From Euperipatoides rowelli (Eukaryota; Onychophora; Udeonychophora; Euonychophora; Peripatopsidae), in NCBI GenBank assembly GCA_003024985.2, contig PXIH01S0028899.1: a stretch of 11,464 bases of DNA. The stretch is one strand, 5' to 3'. Position 1 is the first letter of the stretch. Each line of letters starts with the position of its first letter. Below the pieces are notes generated by a model, which saw only the letters and a program-made list of their open reading frames with translations, had not been told where the DNA came from and did not search any database. This document shows positions 1-8,112 of the stretch, in pieces. Made by a program: the position numbers and the translations under genes.

Positions 1-245
1 TAACGTTGTATTGCATATTTGGGTAAAAAAATAATCTTATAAAAATACTTTCAGTTTAGTAACATGGCTATCTCTGTTTGGCGTCTGGGATAAAACCACC
101 TAAAAATGCTATGGCAGTCAACGTGTTAATATACAGTAGGCTATTATTGTGCTTATAGACTTTTTTAAAAACAGTATAATGTTGGTGTTAATATACAGTC
201 TAAAGTTAGTGCTTCTATATATTTATTTTGGTGTTAATATACACT
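1..245. repeat. Short degenerate direct repeats (GTGTTAATATACA-containing)
   Basis: No gene is visible. The 13-14-base string GTGTTAATATACAG recurs at 123-136 and 185-198, and again from 231 with its last base changed. The spacings of about 62 and 46 bases suggest a decayed tandem repeat with an indel between units. The first 120 bases show no internal repeat and no coding signal. This stretch runs directly into the larger minisatellite that follows. Confidence 0.55.
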
Positions 246-1736
246 TTTTCATGTCTGTTTCTGTACATGTCATGATATTTCCAGTCAGTCATCTTGGATT
301 TTCTGAATTTTAACATAATGATGTCACTAATGAATAGTCATCCTTGAAAAGACTCGGATGCATATAAAATACAAAATGTTTAAGTTTTTTTATGTATGTA
401 TGTTTCTATATATGTCATGATCTCACTTTCAGTCAGTCTTCTTGAAAAGACCCTGAATAATATAGAATAGGTAATGTTTAAATTTTTCATGTATGTTTCT
501 ATACATGTCATAATGTCATTTCAGTCAGTCATCTTGGATTTTCTGAATTTTAACATATAATGATGATGATGTCACTCATGAATAGTCATCTTGGAAAAGA
601 CTCAGATATGTATAAAATACAAAATGTTTAAGTTTTTTATGTATGTTTCTATACATGTCATGATCTTACTTTCAGTCAGTCACTTTTCTTGGAAAAGACC
701 CTGAATAATATTAAAGAGGAAAGGTTTAAGTTTTCCATGTATGTTTCTATACATGTATTATTCTACACATGTCATGATGTCATTTCAGTCAGTCATCTTG
801 GATTTTATGAATTTTAACATGTAATGATGATGTCACACATGATTAGTCATCTTGGAAAAGACCCGGATGAACATAAAACAAGAAATGTTTAAGTTTTTCA
901 CGTGCATGTCATGATGTCACTTTCAATCAATTATCTTGGAAAAGGCCCGGATGCTACTAAAACAGGAATTTTGTGTATTTTTCTACCTAAATAATGATGT
1001 CACTTCTGGTTAGTCATCTTGGATTTTAACATATAATGATGATGTTACTCATGAATAGCTCTCTTGAAAAAGACCCGGATGATTATAAAACAGGAAATGT
1101 TTAAGTTTTTAATTTTTTGTTCTTTGCATGTCATGATGTCATTTTCAATCATTCATCTTGGAAAATACCCGGGTGAATATAAAACAGGAAATGTTTAAGT
1201 TTTTCATACATTACTTTATACATGTCATGATGTCACATTCAGTCAGTTATCTTAGATTTTCTGAATTTTAACATGGTAAGGATGTCACTCATGAATAGTC
1301 ATCTTGGATTTTCTGAATTTTAACATGTAATGATGTCACTCATGAATAGTCATCTCGGGAAAAACTCGGATGAACATAAAACAGGAAAAAATGTTTAAGT
1401 TTTTCATGCATTATTCTACACATGTATTATCCTACATATGTCATGAAGCCACTTTCAGTCAGTCATCTTGGATTTTCTGAATTTTAACATGTAATGATGA
1501 TGTCACACATGAATAGTCATCTTGGAAATGACCCGGATGAACATAAAACAGGAAATGTTTAAGTTGTTAATATATTATTTTATATATGTCATGATGTCAT
1601 TTCCACTCAGTCAGTCAGTCAACCATTTTGCTAAAGACCCTGATGGTGCTAAAACTGGGAAAATGTTTAAGTTTTTTCACATAGTGTTCTATACATGTCA
1701 TAATATCACTTTCCTCAATTATCTTGAAAAGATGGA
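246..1736. repeat. Composite minisatellite, ~90-bp and ~150-bp units
   Basis: About a dozen diverged copies of one unit follow each other in the same orientation. The recognisable core is CATGTCATGATGTCA, then TTTCAGTCAGTCATCTTGG, an AAAAGACCCGGATG block, ATAAAACAGGAAATGTTTAAG, and TTTTTCATGTATGTTTCTATA leading into the next core. Core starts lie near 269, 416, 505, 654, 769, 904, 1128, 1221, 1435, 1584 and 1696. Long units (~150 bases) contain an extra segment with CTTGGATTTTCTGAATTTTAA and GATGTCACTCATGAATAGTC. Short units (~90 bases) lack it. Between 269 and 769 long and short units alternate, giving a higher-order period of about 236-264 bases; later copies are less regular. Small ORFs here (for example 1522-1749 +) are chance openings in repeat sequence. 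Confidence 0.85.
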
Positions 1737-2640
1737 ACAATTGATTTAAGCCGGCAAATCCAAGGCTTAAATTCAAGATTAAGCTTAAATGAACTCGAGT
1801 CATAGGAATTTTTCTAATAAGTTTGGGTATCTGTAGCTAATTATATTGTGCAAGAATGTAATCATCAAAGCTCTATGTGTCACATGTATCTTTTTTTTAC
1901 TGTGGTGAAGCAAAAATCTTCAGATTACTTGTCAGATTTGAGATCATAATTTTTTTAAAAAAAAATTTGATATGAAGTAAAATATATCTTTGCTTAGATA
2001 GAGGAAGAAAAATTAAGAAGAATGATATAATTCTCAAATTTCTATCATATATAAATCTTGAGATCTTATTTTTAGTTTTTTTTTTTTAAGTTCAATTTTC
2101 TTTTAGCAAAATATAGTGTGGTCAGTAATGAATGTAAAAACATTATATTTAATACTATTTGTACATAAATAAATACATAATGTAATTTGTTTACATTGAA
2201 AATAAAGATTTTTTAATATTCTAAATATCCCCCATATCACATTTTTGTTAGGATTTTGTTTTTAATATTTATTTTAATAAAAAGGTGTTCATTCCTCGAT
2301 AGTAAATTTTACAAAATCTACATTACTTAAATACCGATCAAAAAATTAGTAATAATAAGTGAGTAAGTCCCCTTAGATCGATCATATATCCCATTAGAAT
2401 GTTAAGTACCGTCTGAGATATGTTCAAAAGAACACGGTGAGAGAAAGTAGAGTGAGTGAGACAGGTTGATGTTTGAGAACATAATTATGTATCTCAGATG
2501 GGCTTCTCATTTTAATATGAGAGGTTTAGGATGAAATTCACCATTTTGTTAAATTTTCATTTAAAAAAAATATGGTGTAGGCTAAAAAGTTAAGTACTTT
2601 ACATATTGATTTGCATACCTTAATGATGGTGTATCCAGTT
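1737..2640. other. AT-rich non-coding sequence, no gene seen
   Basis: This stretch has long A and T runs (for example near 1951-1970 and 2077-2088) and no ORF with recognisable protein character. An 8-bp inverted repeat, TTTAAGCC at 1745-1752 and GGCTTAAA at 1764-1771, sits just after the minisatellite ends. Positions 2430-2470 are rich in GAGTGAGTGAGA-like purine sequence but form no clear array. It most likely belongs to the intron upstream of the first visible EP400 exon. Confidence 0.6.
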
Positions 2641-2931
2641 GAAAATTGATAGGTGTGATGTCATACACATCTAGTATTATCCTTTTAAATATTGAGGTTC
2701 TATGATTTCATAGGTGGGTGTGGCACTTTGGCAAAAATCGAAAAATTTCTGATTAATAAAAAATGTTTGCTTTTCACATATGTTTCTGTGCATCCTATGA
2801 TGTCACTTCTGCTCGATCATCTTGAAAAGATATGTATGGGGTCCGAATTTATTACTCCCATCATGTATTCTGGATAAAAGAGCTTCAATACCCGGAAAAA
2901 GCAGAAACAGGTAGTCAGTCATCTTGGAAGT
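2641..2931. repeat. Diverged sequence related to the upstream minisatellite
   Basis: Pieces of the 246-1736 repeat family reappear in diverged form. There is a TATGATGTCACTTCTG-like stretch near 2796, followed by a CATCTTGAAAAGATATG-like stretch, and GTAGTCAGTCATCTTGGAAG at 2911-2930. A GTGGGTGTGGCA-like phrase near 2714-2725 also matches the spacer of the higher-order repeat at 3245-3840. The region therefore looks like a junction of two repeat families. The open frame at 2692-2877 has no recognisable product. Confidence 0.5.
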
Positions 2932-3019
2932 GACCCACATGCGTTTTCAAAAAGACCCGCATGCGTTGTTAAAATGACCCACATGCATTTTCAAAAAGAC
3001 CCGCATGCGTTTTCGAAAA
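2932..3019. repeat. Four tandem 22-bp repeats
   Basis: Units begin at 2932, 2954, 2976 and 2998, an exact 22-base period. Each reads GACCC-R-CATGC-R followed by TTTTCAAAAA or a close variant; the second has TTGTTAAAAT and the fourth TTTTCGAAAA. Units 2 and 4 contain the palindrome GCATGC. Units 1 and 3 carry ACATGC instead, so the array alternates and may have a 44-base higher-order unit. It sits between a minisatellite fragment and the purine-rich satellite. Confidence 0.9.
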
Positions 3020-3028
3020 CACCAGTGT

Positions 3029-3244
3029 GAGAATAAAAACGAGAATGGGAATGAGAACTGGAATGAGATCTGGAACAAGAACAGGAATGAGAACTGGAAC
3101 GGGAACAAGAATGAGGGTGGGAATGAGAACAGGAACAAGAACGAGAACTGGAACGAGAAGTGGAACAAGAACTGGAACGAGATTTGTAACAAGATTTGGA
3201 ACGAGATCTGGAATGAGATTTGGAATGAGAACGGGAACGAGAAC
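3029..3244. repeat. Purine-rich hexamer satellite (GGAACG/GAGAAC type)
   Basis: Roughly 215 bases are made almost wholly of 6-base words such as GGAACG, AGAACT, GGAATG and AGATCT, so the plus strand is overwhelmingly purine. Because the period is a multiple of three, several frames on both strands stay open together for 80-100 codons. They give low-complexity peptides of alternating dipeptides: Asn/Glu/Trp, Arg/Thr/Gly and Met in the plus frames, and Ser/Arg, Leu/Val/Pro and Phe in the minus frames. These openings at 2947-3310 on both strands are artefacts of the repeat, not genes. Confidence 0.9.
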
Positions 3245-3840
3245 TCGAAAAATTCGAAGTGGGTGTGGCATCTATCCCATCATGCAGGCCCATATATGGG
3301 TATAAAATGAGAACGAGAGTGAGAACAGGAACGAGAACTCAAAAAATTTGAATTGGGTGTGGCATCTATCCCATCATGCATCATATGTCATAGGCCCTTA
3401 TACTGAGTATAGAACAGGAACATGAAAAATTTGAAGTGGGTGCGGAATCTATCCCATCATGCATCAACATATGTCAAAGGCCCATATATGGGTATAAAAC
3501 GAGAACAAGTGTGAGAACAAGAATGGGAACAGGAACGGGAATGGGAACGAGAGAGAACAAGAATGAGATGTCGTATCATGCATCCTAATATGACATCATA
3601 GCGCCATATATGGGCATAAAACCAGAGTGAGAACGGGAATGAGAATGGGAACGAGAGTGAGAATGAGAGTAAGATGTCCCATCATGCATCATCATATGAC
3701 ATCATAGGACCATATATGGGCATAAAAAATGAGAATGAGAACGAGAGTGAGAATGGGAGACATCTCCCATAATCAATCGTAATATTACCCAGTAAGCATC
3801 ATAATATGATGTCATAGGCCCATATATGGTAAACAGGAAG
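3245..3840. repeat. Higher-order repeat with CCATATATGG and TATAAAA modules
   Basis: About six units alternate a purine-rich hexamer stretch with a conserved spacer. The spacer reads roughly GTGGGTGTGGCATCTATCCC, ATCATGCATCA, TATGACATCATAGG, then CCATATATGG and TATAAAA or CATAAAA. The exact palindrome CCATATATGG occurs at 3290-3299, 3482-3491, 3604-3613, 3710-3719 and 3820-3829. The copy near 3397-3412 is degenerate. The purine stretches between spacers (for example 3307-3340, 3500-3560, 3625-3670 and 3728-3765) resemble the satellite at 3029-3244, so the two were probably amplified together. Unit length is roughly 80-130 bases. Confidence 0.8.
3290..3829. promoter_or_regulatory. Repeated CArG-box-like palindromes next to TATAAAA
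   Basis: CCATATATGG fits the CC(A/T)6GG consensus bound by SRF/MADS-type factors. It appears five times, each one base upstream of TATAAAA (3301-3307, 3493-3499) or CATAAAA; in the last copy the following bases have decayed to TAAACA. Seen: the motifs and their fixed spacing. Inferred: possible factor binding. Being part of a tandem repeat, the motif may simply have been copied with the unit, so function is unproven. Confidence 0.3.
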
Positions 3841-4570
3841 TTAGCCATCTTGGATTTTCAAACTCGAAAATTCGGCCGCCATCTTGGATGACGTTACTGT
3901 CCTCGAAACCTTTTTTATTATCTACTCTTATTTAACACAGGATGTGTTTCTGAAAAATCTGTTTATGTAATGATTGTTCAATTTGAGCAAACATATTAAC
4001 ATATTCTGTCAATAAAATTTAAAATGTGTTATACATATTGACTGGTGGCATGTTAACACTGGGATTGTTTACACAACATTAGCATTGTTCAATATATTTG
4101 TATGTGATCTCGGTATCATAAAATTGACTGTTTATGTGTAGTTTATGATGCAACTCCATAAGAATATATAAAATTTTTGAAGCTCCCTATACCATTCCTA
4201 AAGTACTAAAATTCTTTTTTTTAGAATTTGGGGTTAATTTTTTTCTCTTCTGCTTTAAAACTGTCTTTAGGCTAGGCTAACTTTTTTTTTTTAAAGCACA
4301 TAGTAAAAGACAGGTAATTTTAAAATTTTTAATATGTTTCCTTACACCTACATCCTTATTGCTCAAATACATGTACAGTGTAGAGAAAATAGCAGCTAAA
4401 TAGGCACGTATTAAAAAGTGTGGACTGGATAATTTTTTTTTTCTTTGCCATCTTACAGAGTTAAGGATAGATAACTAAACAGTATAAAATATATACTGTA
4501 CATTATTATAGAATAATGAAAAGCTTGTAGTTCTTATACACTAACGACAGCTTTTTTTTTTTTTTTTAAG
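3841..4570. other. Intronic sequence before the first visible EP400 exon
   Basis: The first 60 bases carry two CATCTTGGAT phrases (near 3847 and 3880) related to the minisatellite family. The second sits inside GCCGCCATCTTG (3875-3886), which matches the reverse complement of the YY1 consensus. The rest is AT-rich and non-coding. At the downstream end are a good branch-point candidate, CTAAC at 4541-4545, a run of 16 T starting at 4552, and the acceptor AAG before 4571. It is the 3' part of an intron at least 4.57 kb long. Confidence 0.6.
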
Positions 4571-4733
4571 ATGTGGAGCCCCCCAACTCCTCCACAGGAT
4601 GATAATGATGTTTATATTGATTACAGTATGTGCTTTTTGTATGAGCCAGCAATAATGACTGAATCTCAGTTACCACCAATTTATGTGAAAAGGGAACATA
4701 AGAGACTCAAGCTTGATCCTATGATAATTTCTG
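4571..4733 (+). CDS. EP400: EP400/Domino internal exon (MWSPPTPPQDDND block)
   Basis: This 163-base internal exon encodes a block starting MWSPPTPPQDDNDVYIDYSM, then a CFLYEP segment and LPPIYVKREHKRLKLDP. It matches the conserved stretch of EP400/Domino between the SNF2 ATPase and the SANT domain. EP400 is the large nuclear ATPase and scaffold of the NuA4/TIP60 complex that exchanges H2A variants and supports histone acetylation. The acceptor is a T-tract plus AAG; the donor is CTG|GTAAGT at 4734. The exon ends in phase 1, with one base of a glycine codon completed by the next exon. The ATG at 4571 is an internal Met codon, since the family continues upstream. The open frame continuing past 4733 is intron read-through. 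Confidence 0.92.
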
Positions 4734-5236
4734 GTAAGTTTATCAGTGATCTTTTTTTTTTTATAAATTATAAATTATGTAATTGAAAATTAATTTTATA
4801 TACTAGAACTTTTGAGGCCTATATGCAAAGAAAGCATAGCTGTCCCAGTTTATTTTGACATCACAGAACTTAAAGGTTACATACAGTGTATATGTTATTC
4901 TGATGTGATGATCTGAAGACATAAGCTATAGAAAGTTAATCTAAATGCAGACCCTAATGGTATGGCTCATACACACTCATGCTTGTCAAAAATAGATACT
5001 GGTATTCATTATTGGATTTTCTTGTATCAAATGAACAAACATAATAAAATTGATGTGACCTACTTGTTTGTTTATTTCAAACTAGAACAAGTAGGCTGGA
5101 TTGTTACATTGGTGCCTGTTTGGACACTCATACATAAGCGTATTTTTTTATTTTTAGGTGATTGTGCGTTTGATGAATTTAAAGTCCATGATTAAGAATA
5201 CAATTAATTTTTTTCTTCTTATTGTATGTATTGTAG
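4734..5236 (+). other. EP400 intron, 503 bp
   Basis: It is bounded by GTAAGT at 4734-4739 and by a pyrimidine-rich end with TAG at 5234-5236. Removing it joins G (4733) to GT (5237-5238) as a glycine codon and keeps the EP400 frame. No gene is seen inside. The frame at 4962-5195 has no recognisable product. A second TTTTTAG at about 5151-5157 is a possible cryptic acceptor, but using it would not give conserved EP400 sequence. Confidence 0.85.
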
Positions 5237-5460
5237 GTCTTAAACATAAGGTCCCTAAAAATGACCATCCTCATGTCCCTCGCTCACTATTTGATCGTCC
5301 AACTGCAGCCATTATGAAAATGCGACGTGATGCCAAATTGCAGAAAATGCGAGGAATGAGTAAACCATTGGTCAAACCTCCTATCATTAATAAACCAGTT
5401 CTTGATATACAGCAGGAAAACCCTGAATGGCTAATTTGTGAGGACTGGGCTCTGTTACAG
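5237..5460 (+). CDS. EP400: EP400/Domino internal exon (SLFDRP to SANT start)
   Basis: This 224-base exon supplies the end of a split glycine codon and then 74 codons. It contains HVPRSLFDRPTAAIMKMRRD, a basic Lys/Arg/Met-rich linker, and NPEWLICEDWALLQ. The SLFDRP phrase and the EWLI-EDWALLQ start of the Myb/SANT-like domain are hallmarks of EP400/Domino. In vertebrate and fly relatives the SLFDR motif is a conserved element between the ATPase lobes' C-terminal side and SANT; its exact role is not shown here. The exon ends at CAG|GTACTA in phase 0, directly after the first tryptophan-containing helix of SANT has begun. The overlapping minus-strand frame at 5271-5495 is a shadow. Confidence 0.93.
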
Positions 5461-5571
5461 GTACTATAATTTTTTATATGTTCATTTATATCCACTTAAT
5501 TTGTTTTAATTTTTTTGTAAAATCTTTTTTGGGCATGGAGCAATAATTTTTTTTTCATAATTTGCTTGCAG
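5461..5571 (+). other. EP400 short intron, 111 bp
   Basis: GT at 5461 and TTGCAG ending at 5571 bound a 111-base, T-rich intron in phase 0. It interrupts the SANT/Myb-like domain coding sequence between LLQ and AIQ. Its small size contrasts with the two flanking multi-kilobase introns. Confidence 0.9.
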
Positions 5572-5799
5572 GCTATTCAGAGTCTCCAGGATTTACCTCT
5601 CAATTTGACCATTCTCTCTCCAGCTCAAATTCCTAACTGGGACCTAGTAGCAGATATTGTAAATGCAAACAGTAGAATATTTCGTTCTCCAAAGCAGTGT
5701 AAAAATCGTTATGAATGTGTTATTGTGGCCAGAGAGGAAGGAAAGATTCTCTATGATACAAACCCTAAAAAACAAAAGAAATCCAAAGCAATTTACAGA
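5572..5799 (+). CDS. EP400: EP400/Domino internal exon (SANT/Myb-like domain)
   Basis: This 228-base exon (76 codons, phase 0 at both ends) encodes the core of the SANT/Myb-like domain. It has LQDLPLNLTILSPAQIPNWD with the second conserved Trp, VADIVNANSRIFRSPKQC, KNRYECVIVAREEGK, and a basic tail NPKKQKKSKAIYR. SANT domains in this family contact histones or partner subunits; in EP400 and yeast Eaf1-like proteins this region is tied to NuA4 assembly. That is family knowledge, not shown here. I place the donor at AGA|GTAAGA (5800), which leaves IYR at the end as in relatives. A weaker alternative is CTG|GTAAAC at 5809, adding three residues. The frame that continues to 5868 is intron read-through. 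Confidence 0.93.
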
Positions 5800-6348
5800 G
5801 TAAGACTGGTAAACTTTAAAAATTTTATTCTTGACATTTTTAAAATTAAACTGAAATCCTGCAAATAGGCCATCAAGTTTTTCATACTAAAACTGAGTAA
5901 ACTTCGCTGCTTTGAAAATTTTAAACTATTAATAAAAATAAAAATTATTTAAAAAAAATTGTTGTTTAACAGAAGGCTAACACTTTGATTTAAAAATTTA
6001 TCAATCTTATGTATTTACAGTGGCCTACATATATTTTTAGAGCACATCAAAGAAGTAAATATTGATCAGTGAATTACCATACAAGTGACACACTGAATAA
6101 TTTCCCTTGCATTCAAAATCTCAATATATGGTATGCACAATGAGTATTTCCATTTTGGACTGTTAGCATTTGCTTTTGATTCGATCTTTCTGGTTAGCTT
6201 GCTTTTTTAAAAGATGGATAGATGAGTGTCCTACTTAAGAAATTCAAGGGTAAAGAGAAACAGTTATTTATAAATATTTAATAAAAATTTAACATTCAAG
6301 ATTGTTTAATAATGAAGATATCAGCATTTATATTCTAACAGATGCTCT
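5800..6348 (+). other. Start of large EP400 intron, no gene seen
   Basis: The donor GTAAGA at 5800 opens an intron of at least 5.66 kb that holds the copia element. This part is AT-rich with no open frame of note. No further EP400 exon (the family continues with a conserved Arg/Pro-rich phrase after the SANT tail) could be found anywhere downstream in the window. Confidence 0.7.
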
Positions 6349-6875
6349 TGTTAAAATAGAATATTCAGCCAACCTGTATTTAATAATATGCCTGTGTTTT
6401 ATTTAAGTATATCATTAATTTGATCTTGTGTATTGAATCTTTATCACCTGCATTTGAGAACTACTTATTTCGTTACAGTTTTATTTATTTTATTTTATTT
6501 CAGTTTGTCTTATCTATAGACTTAATTATAATTAATTATTGTTTAAATAAGCTACAACTTTTCCTTTTTGATTTGATTTAGCATTCAAGTAACTTAGTTT
6601 TGTGTTTGTCTTGACTGAGATCAATATTTATCATATGTTAAAATTATTAACCTGTCATCTATGTAAATATTACTTCAAGCCATTGACAGGGTCTTTATTT
6701 AGTGTGTTATAACAGTTGTATTGCATGTCGGACAGGCTTGGCTTTTTTGTCTTATCTTCGCTATCTTGTAAGTAGCATGGCTGTTGTAGACCTGTGTCAT
6801 TTAAAGTATTAAAATCATAAGTAATGATATCACATTGGATTATTTGTATCGTTCACTTCGTCGAATAAGTTAATG
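6349..6875 (+). repeat. 5' LTR of copia element
   Basis: It starts TGTTAAAATAGAATATTCAG and ends near CGAATAAGTTAATG. It aligns over its full length with 9265-9791 at a constant offset of 2916 bases, with about 14 substitutions and no net indel. The right end is defined by where the two copies stop agreeing; it does not finish in the usual CA, so the true terminus may be a few bases off. The LTR is very AT-rich. I could not place U3, R and U5 boundaries. Confidence 0.93.
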
Positions 6876-6930
6876 AGACTGAAGCTACGTGATTGAAATC
6901 ATAAACATAAAATCCTGCGCTGTTCTCATT

Positions 6931-7640
6931 ATGTATAGTAAATCATATCAAATAGCCAAACTAGAGGGAAATAATTACTTCATATGGAAATTAAAAATCA
7001 AAATGCTACTGCAGAAAGAGAAGCTGTGGAGTGTGTTGGAAGAATTACCACCTGACCCCATCACTCCTGAATGGCGTAGTCGTGATCAGGGAGCCCAGGC
7101 AATTATGGGTTTAACGTTAGATGACCGCATCTTGATAACTACAGTGAACTGTCACACAGCAATAGAAATGTGGGATTTGCTTAAAACCATGTATGAACAT
7201 AAAGGCCTGGCCAGTCGCACATTTTTGCTAAAAAAAACTATATAGCTCACAATGCCGGACATTTAACAATATGGAAAATTACCTGAGCGGAATTTTGGAA
7301 TTAGTCGAAAGACTGCGAGCCATTAAGGAAGAGGTCAAGGACCATCACCTCATAGCCATCATACTGTGTGGATTACCACCTTCTTAGAATCCACTTATCA
7401 AGGCATTCGAAACATGGGAAGGAGATGAATTGAAACTAAACTACGTCCTTGTAAAGCTACGTGATGAAGCTTCTCATGTTGAAACCAAGATTCTAACATT
7501 GATGAACTGGATGTTGCCATGGCTGCAAACCAAATTCATTCCAAAAGACTAATAACTTGCCACCACTGCCATAAAAATGGACACATAAGAAGGAACTGCC
7601 CACTATTGAAAGAAAAACCCAACATAACTAACCAAGGGGG
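6931..7640 (+). pseudogene. gag: gag remnant of copia element (UBN2-type capsid and CCHC knuckle)
   Basis: The first part (from the Met at 6931) encodes YQIAKLEGNNYFIWKLKIKM, then LW-x-VLE and an AIEMWDLLKTMYEHKGL segment. This is the typical copia/UBN2-type Gag N-terminal and middle region that forms particles around the RNA. A run of eight A (7230-7237) shifts the frame by one base relative to the family. The next frame continues with MENYLSGILELVERL- and LRDEASHVETK-like sequence, broken by TAG at 7385-7387. A further shift near 7490 returns to the first frame. The nucleocapsid zinc knuckle is intact at 7558-7599: CHHCHKNGHIRRNC, C-x2-C-x4-H-x4-C. Some ORF-level upstream codons (6889-6930) precede the chosen Met; they look non-conserved. 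Confidence 0.88.
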
Positions 7641-8112
7641 ATATAAGATGTATTACTCCATGGAATCTGGAGAACAAGAAGAAGCAGAATCAACCCATGA
7701 ATGGGCTATCAACACGGTGGAAACTAATCAAAAGTCATTAAACCAATGGATAGTGAATTCCGTGGTGAGCAGCCATATGTCACCCCGGAGAGATATATTT
7801 TATAATATGAAGAAACTGGACAACACATCAAGATTTGGTTACCTAGTGGGTTACGACATTAACAAAAAATGCTTCTGTATATGGGATCCTATCGAGGTAA
7901 AACTAGCTATTGGAGAGAAACTCATGGCTATGGGAGAAGGATCAGTGAGTATTTTCGGAGAGGGTAATCCAGATATGCTTCACCTCACGCTAGGAAGGGT
8001 GCTTTATGTGCCTCTATTAAAATCACAATTGATATCCGTACTGGCTTTATGCAAGGAAGGTAATACAGCACATTTTTATATAAACAGATGCAAAATTTTT
8101 AACAATCAAAAT
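7641..8112 (+). pseudogene. Protease remnant of copia element with altered active site
   Basis: In the 260-codon frame 7519-8301, after the knuckle, comes WIVNSVVSSHM (7747-7779). Copia aspartic proteases have W-x-x-D-S/T-G-A-S-x-H-M here, so the catalytic Asp is Asn (AAT at 7756-7758) and the Gly is Val (7762-7764). Downstream IEVKLAIGEKLMAMGEGSV and RVLYVPLLKSQLISV match the body of the domain. Between FYNMKK and IEVKL, where relatives have only a few residues, sits a ~26-codon insert (7813-7891) copied from the post-integrase region. The frame stays open through it. With the DSG triad lost, processing activity is not expected. Confidence 0.85.
7813..7891 (+). repeat. 79-bp internal duplication, copy in protease region
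   Basis: This copy matches 8936-9014 at 74 of 79 positions with no indel. Both copies start AAACT-K-GACAACACATCA and end ATATGGGATCCTA. Encoded residues are NTSRFGYLVGYDINKKC and CIWDP, the SH3-like motif that belongs after integrase in copia polyproteins, so this copy is the inserted one. It keeps the protease reading frame. Confidence 0.93.

Noticed and set aside
1-140. Possible end of a piggyBac-like transposon (TTGACTGCC-type phrase next to TTAA on the minus strand near 112-128)
   Set aside because: Only a short resemblance; no partner terminus, transposase fragment or TTAA duplication is visible.
246-1736. CRISPR-like repeat array
   Set aside because: Units vary in length and sequence with no constant repeat and unique spacers; the sequence is clearly animal genomic DNA.
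1522-1803. Small ORFs on both strands at the end of the minisatellite
   Set aside because: They lie within or at the edge of tandem repeats, overlap each other on opposite strands, and show no conserved features.
2947-3310. Five overlapping ORFs of 81-101 codons on both strands with Arg/Ser-, Asn/Glu/Trp- or Leu/Val-rich repeats
   Set aside because: They arise from a 6-base-period purine satellite that keeps several frames open at once; compositions are pure dipeptide repeats and nothing matches a known protein family.
4962-5195. 77-codon ORF in the first EP400 intron
   Set aside because: Bounded by confirmed splice sites whose removal restores a conserved frame; the peptide has no recognisable domain.
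5271-5495. Minus-strand 74-codon ORF opposite an EP400 exon
   Set aside because: Shadow of the strongly conserved plus-strand exon.
6876-6900. Primer-binding site after the 5' LTR
   Set aside because: I could not match these bases to the 3' end or an internal half of any tRNA with confidence.
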